Part shown: positions 54,895-62,898 of the stretch, one piece after another
How positions within the stretch are numbered: the stretch's first letter is position 1
Layout: every line of letters starts with the position of its first letter
Origin: Sandaracinus amylolyticus
GTDB taxonomy: Bacteria > Myxococcota_A > Polyangia > Polyangiales > Sandaracinaceae
Direction: 5' to 3'
Assembly: GCF_021631985.1 (NCBI RefSeq)
Contig: NZ_CP070225.1
Span: 7,812,001-7,876,000, forward strand
Length of the DNA stretch: 64,000 nucleotides
Position numbers and translations under genes: made by a program
The notes under the pieces: model-generated
Told to the model about the DNA's origin: nothing
Databases searched by the model: none
What the model saw: only the letters and a program-made list of their open reading frames with translations

Positions 54895-56346
54895 ATGGCG
54901 CAGGATCCGATCCCCGGATGGCCTCGATCGGCGGAGCACGCGCCGCGCGTGCTGCGCGTCGCCGAGCTCAACCGCGTCGCCCGCTTCGTCATGGAGGATC
55001 AGTTCCGCGACGTGTGGGTCGAGGGCGAGCTCGCCGACGTGTCGCGCCCCGCGAGCGGTCACGTGTACTTCACGCTCTGCGACGCGGAGATGCCCGCGCA
55101 GGTGCGCGGCGTCATGTACCGCAACGACGCGACGCGGGCGCGGGCGCGCCTCGAGAACGGCGCGCGCGTGCGGCTGCGCTGCGGGCTCACGATCTACGAG
55201 GCGCGCGGCACGTTCCAGCTCGTGGCGCGCGTCGCACTGCCTGCGGGCGAAGGCGATCGCGCCGCCGAGGTCGCGCGGCTCAAGCAGAAGCTCGCGAGCG
55301 AAGGGCTCTTCGATCCCACGCGCAAACGAAAGCTGCCGCGCGTGCCGCGTGTGGTCGGCATCGTGACCAGCCGCGACGGCGCCGCGATCCACGACGTGGT
55401 GCGCGTCGCGAGCGCGCGCATGGGCGTGCGGCTCGTGCTCGCGCACTGTCAGGTGCAGGGCCCGGACGCGCCGCTCTCGATCGTGCGCGCGCTCCGCGGC
55501 ATCCAGCAGGTGCCCGAGCTCGACGTGGTGATCGTCGCGCGCGGCGGCGGTGCGGCCGAAGATCTCTCGGCCTACGACGACGAGCGCGTCGCCCGCGCGG
55601 TCGCGGCGTGCCGGGTGCCCACCGTGAGCGGCGTGGGCCACGAGGTCGACGTCACGATCGTCGATCTCGTCGCCGACGTGCGCGCCGCGACTCCGTCGAA
55701 CGCCGCGGAGATCGTGGTGCCCGACGCGGTGCAGCTGCGCGCCGAGCTCGAGGGGCTCGAGCGTGCGCTCGCCCGGGCGCTCGATCAGCGCGTGCAGCGC
55801 GAGCGGCTGCGCATCGAGCGCCTCTTGCGGCGCATCCACGATCCGCGGCGTCGCATCGCGGCCCCGAGGCAGGCGCTCGCCGCGCTGCACGCCTCGCTCG
55901 AGCGATCGATCGCGCGGCGCCTCGGGGATGCGCACCGTGCGATCGATCGACTGCGGGCGCGGCTCGCGGTGCACGAGCCGCGAGCTCGCCTGTCGCGCGA
56001 TCGCGATCGCCTGATCGCGCTCGAGGATCGCCTGGTGCGCGCGATGCGCGCCCGGCTCGACGACACGCGCCGGCAGATCGTCGATCACGATCGGCGCGTG
56101 CGCGCGCTCGGCCCCGCGATGGTGCGCACGCCGCGCGAGCGCCTCGCGCGCCTCGTGGGCACCCTCGACGCGCTCTCGCCGCTCGGCATCCTGGCGCGCG
56201 GCTACGCGATCGCGCTGCATCAGCCCACCGGTGCCGCGCTGGTGCGCGCCCGCGACGCGGCGCCCGGTGATCGTGTGTCGATCCGCGTGCACGAGGGGAC
56301 GATCGAGACCGTCGTCGAGCGTGTTCGCGACGAGGAGGGTTCGTGA
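54895..56346 (+). CDS. xseA: Exodeoxyribonuclease VII large subunit
   Basis: 483 residues. N-terminal OB fold (~22-110; VWVEGELADVSRPASGHVYF), catalytic domain with VVGIVTSRDGAAIHD, ARGGGAAEDLSAYDDE and GVGHEVDVTIVD (~245), a long coiled-coil arm (~285-415) and the terminal LSPLGILARGYAIA motif. With XseB it degrades single-stranded DNA bidirectionally in the cytosol. No xseB is seen nearby. The TGA overlaps the GTG of aroE (GTGA). Confidence 0.96.
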   Translation: MAQDPIPGWPRSAEHAPRVLRVAELNRVARFVMEDQFRDVWVEGELADVSRPASGHVYFTLCDAEMPAQVRGVMYRNDATRARARLENGARVRLRCGLTIYEARGTFQLVARVALPAGEGDRAAEVARLKQKLASEGLFDPTRKRKLPRVPRVVGIVTSRDGAAIHDVVRVASARMGVRLVLAHCQVQGPDAPLSIVRALRGIQQVPELDVVIVARGGGAAEDLSAYDDERVARAVAACRVPTVSGVGHEVDVTIVDLVADVRAATPSNAAEIVVPDAVQLRAELEGLERALARALDQRVQRERLRIERLLRRIHDPRRRIAAPRQALAALHASLERSIARRLGDAHRAIDRLRARLAVHEPRARLSRDRDRLIALEDRLVRAMRARLDDTRRQIVDHDRRVRALGPAMVRTPRERLARLVGTLDALSPLGILARGYAIALHQPTGAALVRARDAAPGDRVSIRVHEGTIETVVERVRDEEGS

Positions 56347-57176
56347 AGCAGCTGCTCGCGGTGATCGGGCATCCGATCCACCACTCGCTCTCGCCCGCGA
56401 TGCACGGCGCGGCGATCGAGGCGCTCGGGCTCGACGCGGCGTACCTCGCGTTCGACGTCGCGCCCGAGGCCCTCGGGGACGCAGTGCGCGGGCTGCGCGC
56501 GATCGGCGCGATCGGCTTCAACGTCACGCTGCCGCACAAGGAGACGATCGTCGCGCACCTCGACGCGATCGACGACGCGGCGCGCGCGATCGGCGCAGTG
56601 AACACCGTGGTGCGCGAGGGCGCGCGAGTGGTCGGCACCAACACCGATGCTCGCGGCCTGGTGCGCTCGCTCGAGGAGGCGGGCGTGGCGCTCGCGGGCA
56701 CGCGTGTGGTCATCGCCGGCGCGGGCGGCGCGGCGCGCGCCGCGGCCTACGGCATCGCCCAGGCGGGCGCGCGCTCGATCACGATCGCGGCGCGCCGACC
56801 TTCGCAAGCCGAGGCGATCGCCCGGGATCTCGGCGGTGTGATCGACGCCTGCGCGCTCGATGCACCGCGCTTGCTCGAGGGCTGCGACCTGCTGGTGCAG
56901 GCCTCGAGCGCGACGCTCCACGCCGACGCGGGGCGCGAGCTCGCCGGCGCGCTGCCGCTCGCGACGATGCCGCGCGGCGCGGCGGTGATCGATCTCGTGT
57001 ACCGGCCGCGCGTCACCGCGGTGCTCGCAGCCGCCGAGTCCCACGGCCTGCGCACCGTCGATGGGCTCGGCATGCTGGTGCACCAGGGCGCGCTCGCGCT
57101 CGAGCGCTGGACCGGCCGCGAGGCCCCGGTCGCGATCATGCGCGCAGCCCTCGAGCGCGCGCTCGCCGCGCGCTGA
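56343..57176 (+). CDS. aroE: Shikimate dehydrogenase
   Basis: 277 residues from a GTG overlapping xseA. Family signatures: GHPIHHSLSPAMHG (9-22), NVTLPHKE (~62-69, catalytic Lys), GAVNTVV / GTNTDARG, NADP loop GAGGAARAAAYG (~125), and DGLGMLVHQGALALERWTG at the end. It reduces 3-dehydroshikimate with NADPH in the aromatic pathway. Pairing with xseA is unusual functionally but the overlap indicates one transcript. Confidence 0.96.
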   Translation: MKQLLAVIGHPIHHSLSPAMHGAAIEALGLDAAYLAFDVAPEALGDAVRGLRAIGAIGFNVTLPHKETIVAHLDAIDDAARAIGAVNTVVREGARVVGTNTDARGLVRSLEEAGVALAGTRVVIAGAGGAARAAAYGIAQAGARSITIAARRPSQAEAIARDLGGVIDACALDAPRLLEGCDLLVQASSATLHADAGRELAGALPLATMPRGAAVIDLVYRPRVTAVLAAAESHGLRTVDGLGMLVHQGALALERWTGREAPVAIMRAALERALAAR

Positions 57177-57281
57177 TCACACGCCCACTGGGCGGCCCAT
57201 GGGCCCCGATCGCGACGAGCGTGAGCGGTCGTCACGCCGCCCCCAGCACACGTGCGCCACGCTGTGCACAACCGACCTCGC

Positions 57282-57311
57282 CCATCGCGAAATGCGCAGG
57301 TTTCGCGATGG
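57282..57311 (+). promoter_or_regulatory. 11-bp inverted repeat spanning a potential start codon
   Basis: CCATCGCGAAA and TTTCGCGATGG flank the 8-base loop TGCGCAGG. The ATG at 57308 is inside the 3' arm and the AGG ribosome-binding site in the loop. This could hide translation starts in mRNA, or be a DNA operator if translation begins at ATG 57341. Confidence 0.6.
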
Positions 57312-57904
57312 CCCACGACCTGCAGAGCGCGACCGCGCCCATGCGCTCCGATCGGCTCCGCGGTCTCGGTCTCCTCGCGTCCACGCTCGCGCTCGCGGCG
57401 TGCGACACGCGCGTGCACGCCGCGGGCGACGCGCTCGCGACGATCGGCCGCGCGCGCTGCGAGTCGCCGTCGATCGTGAGCGCGCCCGAGGGCGCGACGT
57501 CGAGCACCGCCGTGGTCGCGCTCTACCCGGTGCGCGTGCCCTTCGAGGTGACGCACCTCGAGTACGAGCTCGCAGACGGCGAAGGGTGCGATGCGTCGCG
57601 CGCCCACCGCGTGCGCGTCCTCGTGAGCGAGGGCGAAGCGCTCGACGCGAGCGCCCTCGTCGTGCTCGATCGCGAGGTGCGCGCAGAGGGCTCCGGCACG
57701 CTCTCGCTCGCGCTCGACGCGCCCGCGATGCTCGACGGCGAGCAGCGCCTCTGGGCCGAGATCGAGCTCGGCCCGTGCCTCGCGCTCTGCCCCGGTCGCG
57801 ACACCCATCGCGACGGGTTCCGCACCGAGGCCGCCCGGTTCGAGCCGCTCGACGTCGACGGTCGGCTCGTCGTGCGCGCCCTCGGGATCGATCACACCCG
57901 CTGA
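57308..57904 (+). CDS. Lipoprotein, unknown function
   Basis: 198 residues from ATG 57308, or 187 from ATG 57341, which gives a compact signal (RGLGLLASTLALAAC). The mature part has cysteines (RARCESPS; GEGCDASRAH; GPCLALCPGRD) and a beta-sandwich pattern. It converges with the DoxX gene, overlapping by 13 bases. Start choice matters because the first ATG lies in a strong inverted repeat. Confidence 0.75.
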   Translation: MAHDLQSATAPMRSDRLRGLGLLASTLALAACDTRVHAAGDALATIGRARCESPSIVSAPEGATSSTAVVALYPVRVPFEVTHLEYELADGEGCDASRAHRVRVLVSEGEALDASALVVLDREVRAEGSGTLSLALDAPAMLDGEQRLWAEIELGPCLALCPGRDTHRDGFRTEAARFEPLDVDGRLVVRALGIDHTR

Positions 57905-58311
57905 GCGCGCACCTCGTCGATCGTCCCGCGCGCGTGCTGCGCGCCCGCGAGCAGCAGCGCGTAGGCGATCGCGTAGATCAGCTGCAGGCCCACCGCCTCC
58001 CACTGCTGGCGCAGGCACATCCCGAACGTCAGCGACGCCATCAGCGCCGACGCGACCAGCAACGACGCCCGCAGCCGCAGCCCGATCAGGATCGCCGCGC
58101 CGAGCCCGAGCTCGACGAAGGGCAGCACCAGCGCGAAGGGCCACACCAGCGCCGAGGGCAGCCACGTCTCCGCGAAGTCGCGCACCAACGCGTCGGCGAA
58201 CGTGCTCGCGCTCCCCGCCCGCGCGAGCCCGTGCCCGAGCAGGTTCACGCCGACCACGCCCCGCAGCGCGAGGTGCGCGAGCGCGGCGTCGCTCCACGGG
58301 CTCGCGCCCAT
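57892..58311 (-). CDS. DoxX-like membrane protein
   Basis: 139 residues with four hydrophobic helices (LALRGVVGVNLLGHGLAR, FALVLPFVELGLGAAILIGL, LLVASALMASLTFGMCL, LIYAIAYALLLA). The NLLGHG and FxELGLG patterns fit the DoxX/DUF417-like family. It precedes neither promoter nor terminator of note; the SDR gene upstream on the same strand ends one base away, so they are co-transcribed. Confidence 0.82.
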   Translation of the reverse strand: MGASPWSDAALAHLALRGVVGVNLLGHGLARAGSASTFADALVRDFAETWLPSALVWPFALVLPFVELGLGAAILIGLRLRASLLVASALMASLTFGMCLRQQWEAVGLQLIYAIAYALLLAGAQHARGTIDEVRAQRV

Positions 58312-58312
58312 C

Positions 58313-59107
58313 TCAGAACGCTCCCTTCAAGAGCCCGCCCTCGGCGCGCACCGCTGCGCCCGAGATCGCCGCGCCGCGCGCGCTCGCGAGGAACGCGACC
58401 ACGTCCGCGATCTCCTCGGGCTGGAGGAAGCGCTGGATCAGCGAGGTCGGCCGCACCGTGCGGAAGAACTCCGCCTCGACGTCCTGCTCGCTGGTCCCGC
58501 GCGCCTGCGCGAGCTCGCCCACGAAGCGCTCGACGCCCTCGGATCGCGTGGGGCCCGCGAGCACGCTGTTCACCGTCACCCGCGTGCCGCGCGTCAGCTC
58601 CGCGAGGCCACGCGCCAGCGCCGACTGCGCGGCCTTCGTCGCGCCGTAGTGGATCATCTCCGACGGCACCTGCAGCGCCGACTCGCTCGAGATGAACACG
58701 ATGCGACCGGCGTCCCGCGCGAGCATGCGCGGCAGGTGATGACGCGCGAGCTCGGCGCCCGAGATCACGTTGATCGCGAAGAGCCGCTCCCAATTCGCGC
58801 GCTCGAGCGACTCGAGCGGCACCGCCTCGTAGGCGCCGACGTTGTTCACCAGCACGTCGACCTCGGGCACCTCCGCGATCGCCCGCGCGACGCCCTCGGC
58901 GGTCGCGAGATCGGCGACGAGCCCGCGCGGACGCACGATCTTCGCGCGCGGCGCGATCGCGGCGATCGCCTCCTCGACGCGCGCCGTGGTCCGTCCGTGC
59001 ACGATCACCTCCGCGCCCTCCTCCGCGAGACGCGCCGCGATCGCGCGGCCGATGCCCGCGGTGGACCCCGTGACCAGCGCACGCTTCCCCGACAGCTCGA
59101 GCTCCAT
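58313..59107 (-). CDS. Short-chain dehydrogenase/reductase
   Basis: 264 residues; ATG 59107 has AAGGAGG six bases upstream. Classical SDR: TGSTAGIG (14-21) for cofactor, NNVGAY, catalytic S (FISSES), and YGATK (~152-156). The absence of an acidic residue and presence of HGRTT after the first fold suggests NADP preference. It is divergent to a LysR regulator with an operator-like inverted repeat in between, and co-transcribed with the DoxX gene. Confidence 0.93.
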   Translation of the reverse strand: MELELSGKRALVTGSTAGIGRAIAARLAEEGAEVIVHGRTTARVEEAIAAIAPRAKIVRPRGLVADLATAEGVARAIAEVPEVDVLVNNVGAYEAVPLESLERANWERLFAINVISGAELARHHLPRMLARDAGRIVFISSESALQVPSEMIHYGATKAAQSALARGLAELTRGTRVTVNSVLAGPTRSEGVERFVGELAQARGTSEQDVEAEFFRTVRPTSLIQRFLQPEEIADVVAFLASARGAAISGAAVRAEGGLLKGAF

Positions 59108-59159
59108 TCTCGCCTCCTTCTGAGCCTTCACATTGGCGCGTGGTTCGTCGCGCGCGCCA

Positions 59160-59186
59160 GGAACGAATCGGACGTACAGTCGTTCC
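59160..59186. promoter_or_regulatory. Inverted repeat between SDR and LysR genes, likely LysR operator
   Basis: GGAACGA-N13-TCGTTCC is a perfect 7-bp dyad 3 bases upstream of the LysR start and within the 82-base divergent promoter region. Spacing suits a LysR dimer. Confidence 0.55.
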
Positions 59187-59189
59187 GCG

Positions 59190-60137
59190 ATGGAACGACC
59201 GGCGGAGCCGCACGACGACGACACGCTCTTCGCGATGAGCATCCTGGTGCGCGCCCTCGCCGAGGGCTCGCTCGCCGCCGCGGCGCGCTCGCTCCATCTC
59301 ACGCCGTCCGCGGTGAGCAAGCGTCTCGCGCGCCTCGAGCAGCAGCTCGGCGTGCCGCTCTTGCGCCGCACGACGCGCTCGCTCGCTCCGACCCCGGCGG
59401 GCGCGCGCTACGCCGAGCACGCGGAGCGCATCCTCGCCGACGTCGACCGCGCGGCGCGCGAGGCGCGCGGTGAGCACCGCGAGATCCGCGGCGTGCTGCG
59501 CGTGAGCGCGCCGACGTTGCTCGGTCAGGAGCTGCTCGCGCCGGCGCTGCCCACGCTGCTCGAGCGCCACCCCGCGCTCTCGATCGATCTCGTGCTCGTC
59601 GATCGTTACGTCGACCTCGTCGCGGAGCGCGTCGACGTCGCGATCCGGATCGCGCCCTCGCTCCGCTCGAGCGGCCTCGTCGCGCGCAAGCTCGGGGTGT
59701 ACGAGCCGGTGCTGGTCGCGAGCCCGCGCTGGCTCGCGTCGGTCGAGCCGATCCGCGAGCCCCGCGATCTCGAGGCCCGGCGCTGCCTCGATCTCGCGCA
59801 CTCCCTCGATCGTGGTCGCTGGACGCTGACCGTCGGCGGCCGCGCGCAGGTGGTGCGTCCCCGGATCGCGCTGCTCTCGACGCAGCTCGGCGCGCTGCAT
59901 CGCGCCGCGCTCGCCGGTGCCGGCGTCGCCGCGCTCCCGGTGTACCTCGTCGCACGCGACCTCGAGCGAGGCGCGCTCGAGCGGGTGCTCCCGCGCGCGA
60001 GCCTGCCGCGCCGCACCGTGCACGTGGTGCACGCGAGCGGCCGCGCCGCGCCGGCGAAGGTGCGCGCGTTCGTCGATCTCGTCGTCGAGGAGCTCGGCCC
60101 CGCGCTGGTGCCCGCTGCGCGTCCGCGCGGCCGCTGA
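59190..60137 (+). CDS. LysR family transcriptional regulator
   Basis: 315 residues from ATG 59190. Winged HTH at ~10-70 (LAEGSLAAAARSLHLTPSAVSKRLARLEQQLG) and an effector-binding domain after ~95 (RGVLRVSAP, DLVLVDRYVDLVAERVDVAIRIA). The dominant regulatory target is probably the divergent SDR-DoxX operon plus itself. It resembles the AaeR/DmlR-like subgroup. Effector unknown. Confidence 0.94.
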   Translation: MERPAEPHDDDTLFAMSILVRALAEGSLAAAARSLHLTPSAVSKRLARLEQQLGVPLLRRTTRSLAPTPAGARYAEHAERILADVDRAAREARGEHREIRGVLRVSAPTLLGQELLAPALPTLLERHPALSIDLVLVDRYVDLVAERVDVAIRIAPSLRSSGLVARKLGVYEPVLVASPRWLASVEPIREPRDLEARRCLDLAHSLDRGRWTLTVGGRAQVVRPRIALLSTQLGALHRAALAGAGVAALPVYLVARDLERGALERVLPRASLPRRTVHVVHASGRAAPAKVRAFVDLVVEELGPALVPAARPRGR

Positions 60138-60698
60138 CTACTCGTCCTCGGTCTCCGCGCGCTCCATCGCGTCGACCTCGTCGACCCATCCGGCGCGCGC
60201 CTCGGGGAACGCGTCGGCGTAGGGAACGTAGGGCTTGATGTCGAGCACCGGCGTGCCGTCGAGCAGATCGAGACCATGCACCCGCAGCGTGCGTCCCTCG
60301 ATGCCGAGCAGGCGCACTGCCGACAGGCCGATCGGGTTCGGACGATGCGGCGAGCGCGTCGCGAGCACCCCGCGCTTGATGCGCGGCCCGCGCGGCGGCC
60401 GGACCATCGCGCTCCAGCCCTCGTTCATGTGGAACACGTAGATCAGCCACACCCGCTCGAAGCCCTCGAGCGAGCGCAGCGCCTCCACCGGCACGTGCGG
60501 CAGCAGCTCGATCGTCGCCTCGAGCGGCTCGCCCTCGCGCGTGCCGCGCACCGTCGTCGCCTGGTGCGGCGTGCCGAAGCGCTCCTTGTAGGGCGTGTGC
60601 GCGATCGCGATCGGCTCCATCGCGAAGCGCGCGCTCTCGCCCGGCGAGAACGCGCTCGTGTGGTCCTGGGGCGGACGGCGCGGCGTGTGGCGCGTCAT
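60138..60698 (-). CDS. trmO: tRNA (adenine37-N6)-methyltransferase TrmO (TsaA/YaeB family)
   Basis: 186 residues. The family's beta-barrel signatures are PIAIAHTPYKERFGTPHQ (~29-46), FERVWLIYVFHMNEGW (~80) and RSPHRPNPIGLSAVRLL (~114-130), then DGTPVLDIKPYVPYADA. It methylates the t6A37 of threonyl-tRNAs. The ATG overlaps the stop of the hotdog thioesterase gene by ATGA, so they form an operon. A ~25-residue N-terminal extension precedes the conserved start MEPIAIAH, which is a possible alternative start. Confidence 0.93.
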   Translation of the reverse strand: MTRHTPRRPPQDHTSAFSPGESARFAMEPIAIAHTPYKERFGTPHQATTVRGTREGEPLEATIELLPHVPVEALRSLEGFERVWLIYVFHMNEGWSAMVRPPRGPRIKRGVLATRSPHRPNPIGLSAVRLLGIEGRTLRVHGLDLLDGTPVLDIKPYVPYADAFPEARAGWVDEVDAMERAETEDE

Positions 60699-61084
60699 CG
60701 ATCGAGCACGTGCGAGTCGAGCGCGAACGCGGTCATCGTGCCCGAGAGCACCTCGCGATCGCCCACCTTCGCGCTCACCGCGAGCACGTGCTTCTTGCCC
60801 TTCTGCTCGGTGCGCGTCGCGGTCGCGATCACCTCTTCGCCCACCCGCACCGGCGCGAGGAAGCGCGTGTCCGCGCTGCCGAGCACCACGAAGGGATCGT
60901 TCACCGCGAGCATCGCCGCGTGATCGGCGAGCCCGAACACGAACCCGCCGTGCACGAGGCCACGATCGTCGGCCCCCATGTCCGCGCTCGCCACGAAGCG
61001 AACGCTCGCGGTGCCTTCGCCGAGGGAGACCGGCTCTCCGCAGAGCCGGCGATCGATCCCGAGGTGCGTGTTGGGCTTCGTCAT
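60695..61084 (-). CDS. PaaI-type hotdog-fold thioesterase
   Basis: 129 residues. The central helix signature GLVHGGFVFGLADHAAMLAV (split at ~42-61) with the HGG motif marks a PaaI/YbgC-like acyl-CoA thioesterase. The usual acidic catalytic residue is replaced by the D of ADHA. It is translationally coupled to trmO. Substrate unknown. Confidence 0.9.
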   Translation of the reverse strand: MTKPNTHLGIDRRLCGEPVSLGEGTASVRFVASADMGADDRGLVHGGFVFGLADHAAMLAVNDPFVVLGSADTRFLAPVRVGEEVIATATRTEQKGKKHVLAVSAKVGDREVLSGTMTAFALDSHVLDR

Positions 61085-61106
61085 CGCGCGCGAAGATAGC
61101 GCGCTC

Positions 61107-61544
61107 TCAGCTCGCGGTGCGCCCCGCGAGCGCGATCGCCGCGACGGTGGTCACCACGATCGCGACCGCGAACATCGTGGGCAGCGCGAAGAAGTAGAGC
61201 TGCGAGAGCACCGCGTTGATCACGAACGAGAGCGCGATCGTCGCCGCGATCGGGCGCACCCGCGTCGTGTCCTGCCGCGCGAGCGCGCCGAGCTGCCAGA
61301 GCACGACCCCGAGCGTGATCATCATCGCGCTGATGATCACGCCGAAGCCCACGTAGAAGTCCCAGTACGTGCGGCTCGCGCCCTCGGCCTCGAAGCGGAG
61401 CGTCTGCATCTGCTGGATCATCGCGGCCTCGTCGGGCCCGAGCGCAGGCGTCCACGGATAGCCCGAGGAGTGACCGAGCGCGTAGAGCACGGTCAGCACC
61501 GCGGCGATACGCAAGAAGAGCGTGGTCGTGAGGCGAGCTCGCAT
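61107..61544 (-). CDS. Four-helix membrane protein, unknown function
   Basis: 145 residues; ATG 61544 has AAGGAGAT nine bases upstream. Four hydrophobic segments (TLFLRIAAVLTVLYALGH, FGVIISAMMITLGVVLW, IAATIALSFVINAVLS, LPTMFAVAIVVTTVAAIAL). The GHSSGYPWTP loop after helix 1 is distinctive; I associate it with the LIC_13387 group but cannot verify this. It lies 14 bases after the VOC gene on the same strand. Confidence 0.8.
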   Translation of the reverse strand: MRARLTTTLFLRIAAVLTVLYALGHSSGYPWTPALGPDEAAMIQQMQTLRFEAEGASRTYWDFYVGFGVIISAMMITLGVVLWQLGALARQDTTRVRPIAATIALSFVINAVLSQLYFFALPTMFAVAIVVTTVAAIALAGRTAS

Positions 61545-61558
61545 CGCACCGATCTCCT

Positions 61559-61921
61559 TCACGCGCGGGGCTGCGCCCAGAGCCCGACGCGATTGCCCTC
61601 GGGGTCGCGGAGCACCGCGAACCGGCCCACGCCCGGCACGTCGTAGGCCTCCTGGAGCACCTCGCTCGCCCCGAGCTCGCGCGCACGCGCGAGGTGCGCG
61701 TCGACGTCCTCGACCTGCACGTAGATCGCGAGGCCCGGCGTCAGCCCGGTGCTCGTACCGCCGAGCCCTCCCTCGATGCCGCGCCCTTCGCCGGCGCGCA
61801 GCATCGCGTAATCCATGCCTTCCTGGTCCTCGGCACGCCACCCGAAGAGCGTCGTGTAGAAGCGCTTCAGGCGCTCGGGTGCGCTGGCGATCAGCTCGAA
61901 GTGCATCACCGGTTGGCCCAT
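61559..61921 (-). CDS. VOC (glyoxalase/bleomycin resistance) superfamily protein
   Basis: 120 residues; GAGGAGG precedes ATG 61921. It has paired beta-alpha-beta-beta-beta modules, with HFELIASAPERLKRFYTTLFGW, GLAIYVQVEDVDAHLARARELG and FAVLRDPEGNRVGLW. The group resembles VOC proteins that are co-regulated with ArsR genes; the substrate is unknown. It is divergent to the ArsR regulator. Confidence 0.9.
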   Translation of the reverse strand: MGQPVMHFELIASAPERLKRFYTTLFGWRAEDQEGMDYAMLRAGEGRGIEGGLGGTSTGLTPGLAIYVQVEDVDAHLARARELGASEVLQEAYDVPGVGRFAVLRDPEGNRVGLWAQPRA

Positions 61922-61934
61922 CTCGTCCTCCTCG

Positions 61935-61944
61935 TAACTGGTTA
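61935..61944. promoter_or_regulatory. TAAC-TG-GTTA palindrome between VOC and ArsR genes
   Basis: A 10-base palindrome, with related TTAGCG/TTACGC repeats just downstream (61942-61965), lies in the 96-base divergent promoter region. Fits an ArsR-family operator. Confidence 0.45.
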
Positions 61945-62017
61945 GCGACGACTTACGCGTTACGCACGGCCGGGTCAAGTGGTTGCGAGGCCCTCGGCGC
62001 TCCTCCACCCTGGCGAC

Positions 62018-62371
62018 ATGGACGTGGGAACCGTGATCGCCGCGATCGCCGATCCGACGCGCCGCGCGATCCTCGAGTCGGTGCGCCACGGGCCGCGCTC
62101 GGTCGGCGACATCGCGACCGACTTCGACGTCAGCCGCCCCGCGGTCTCGCAGCACCTGCGCGTGCTCGTCGACGCGCAGCTCGTCAGGCCGCAGCGCAGC
62201 GGCCGACACAACTTCTACGGGCTCGATCTGCGTGGGCTGACGCTGCTGCGCAGCTACATCGAGGGCTACTGGGACGACGTGCTCACCGCGTTCCAGAACG
62301 CCGCGATCGCCGAGTCCGAGTCCGCTTCGCGCGCGCCCGCGCCGCGCACACGCGCGCCGAAGCGGCGCTGA
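62018..62371 (+). CDS. ArsR family helix-turn-helix regulator
   Basis: 117 residues from ATG 62018. Winged HTH (ADPTRRAILESVRHGPRSVGDIA; SRPAVSQHLRVLVDAQLV) with no CxC metal site, so it belongs to the metal-independent group that is usually paired with SRPBCC/AHSA1 genes. It probably represses the divergent VOC gene and the SRPBCC gene downstream. Confidence 0.93.
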   Translation: MDVGTVIAAIADPTRRAILESVRHGPRSVGDIATDFDVSRPAVSQHLRVLVDAQLVRPQRSGRHNFYGLDLRGLTLLRSYIEGYWDDVLTAFQNAAIAESESASRAPAPRTRAPKRR

Positions 62372-62394
62372 TCTCGCTGGAGGATCCGTCACGC

Positions 62395-62886
62395 ATGTCG
62401 TTGCCCCCGCTCCGTCGATCCGTGGACGTGCCGCTCGCCCTCGACGCGGCGTTCGATCTCTTCGTGCGACGGCTGCCCGAGTGGTGGCCGCTCCGCACGC
62501 GCTCGGTGGGCCTCGAGCGCGCGCGCTCGTGCCACGTCGAGGCACACGTCGGCGGTCGTCTCTACGAGCGCTCCGACACCGGCGACGAGTCCGACTGGGG
62601 GCGGTTCCGCGTGCTCGAAGTGCCGTCGCGTGCGGTGTTCTCGTGGCATCCCGGTGCGCCCGAGACCGCCGCGACCGAGGTCGAGGTCCGCTTCACGCCG
62701 ATCGGCGACACGTCGACGCGCGTCGAGCTCGAGCACCGCCAGTGGGAGCGGCTCGGCGCGCGCGCATCGTTCGTGCGCGGTCTCTTCGAGGGTGGCTGGG
62801 GCCCCGTGCTCGCGCGCTTCGAGGCGCTCGCGCGCGGCGAGCACGAGCTGCCGCCGGTCGAAGGCCCGGGCTGCGTCCAGCGCTGA
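62395..62886 (+). CDS. SRPBCC (AHSA1/START-like) domain protein
   Basis: 163 residues; GGAGG ten bases before the ATG. The fold has AFDLFVRRLPEWWPL, FSWHPGAPETAATEVEVRF and a helical end with GGWGPVLARFEALARGE, matching activator-of-Hsp90-homologue-like START proteins. Placement after the ArsR gene is the usual ArsR-SRPBCC pair. Ligand unknown. Confidence 0.9.
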   Translation: MSLPPLRRSVDVPLALDAAFDLFVRRLPEWWPLRTRSVGLERARSCHVEAHVGGRLYERSDTGDESDWGRFRVLEVPSRAVFSWHPGAPETAATEVEVRFTPIGDTSTRVELEHRQWERLGARASFVRGLFEGGWGPVLARFEALARGEHELPPVEGPGCVQR

Positions 62887-62898
62887 TCGCGCGAGCGC

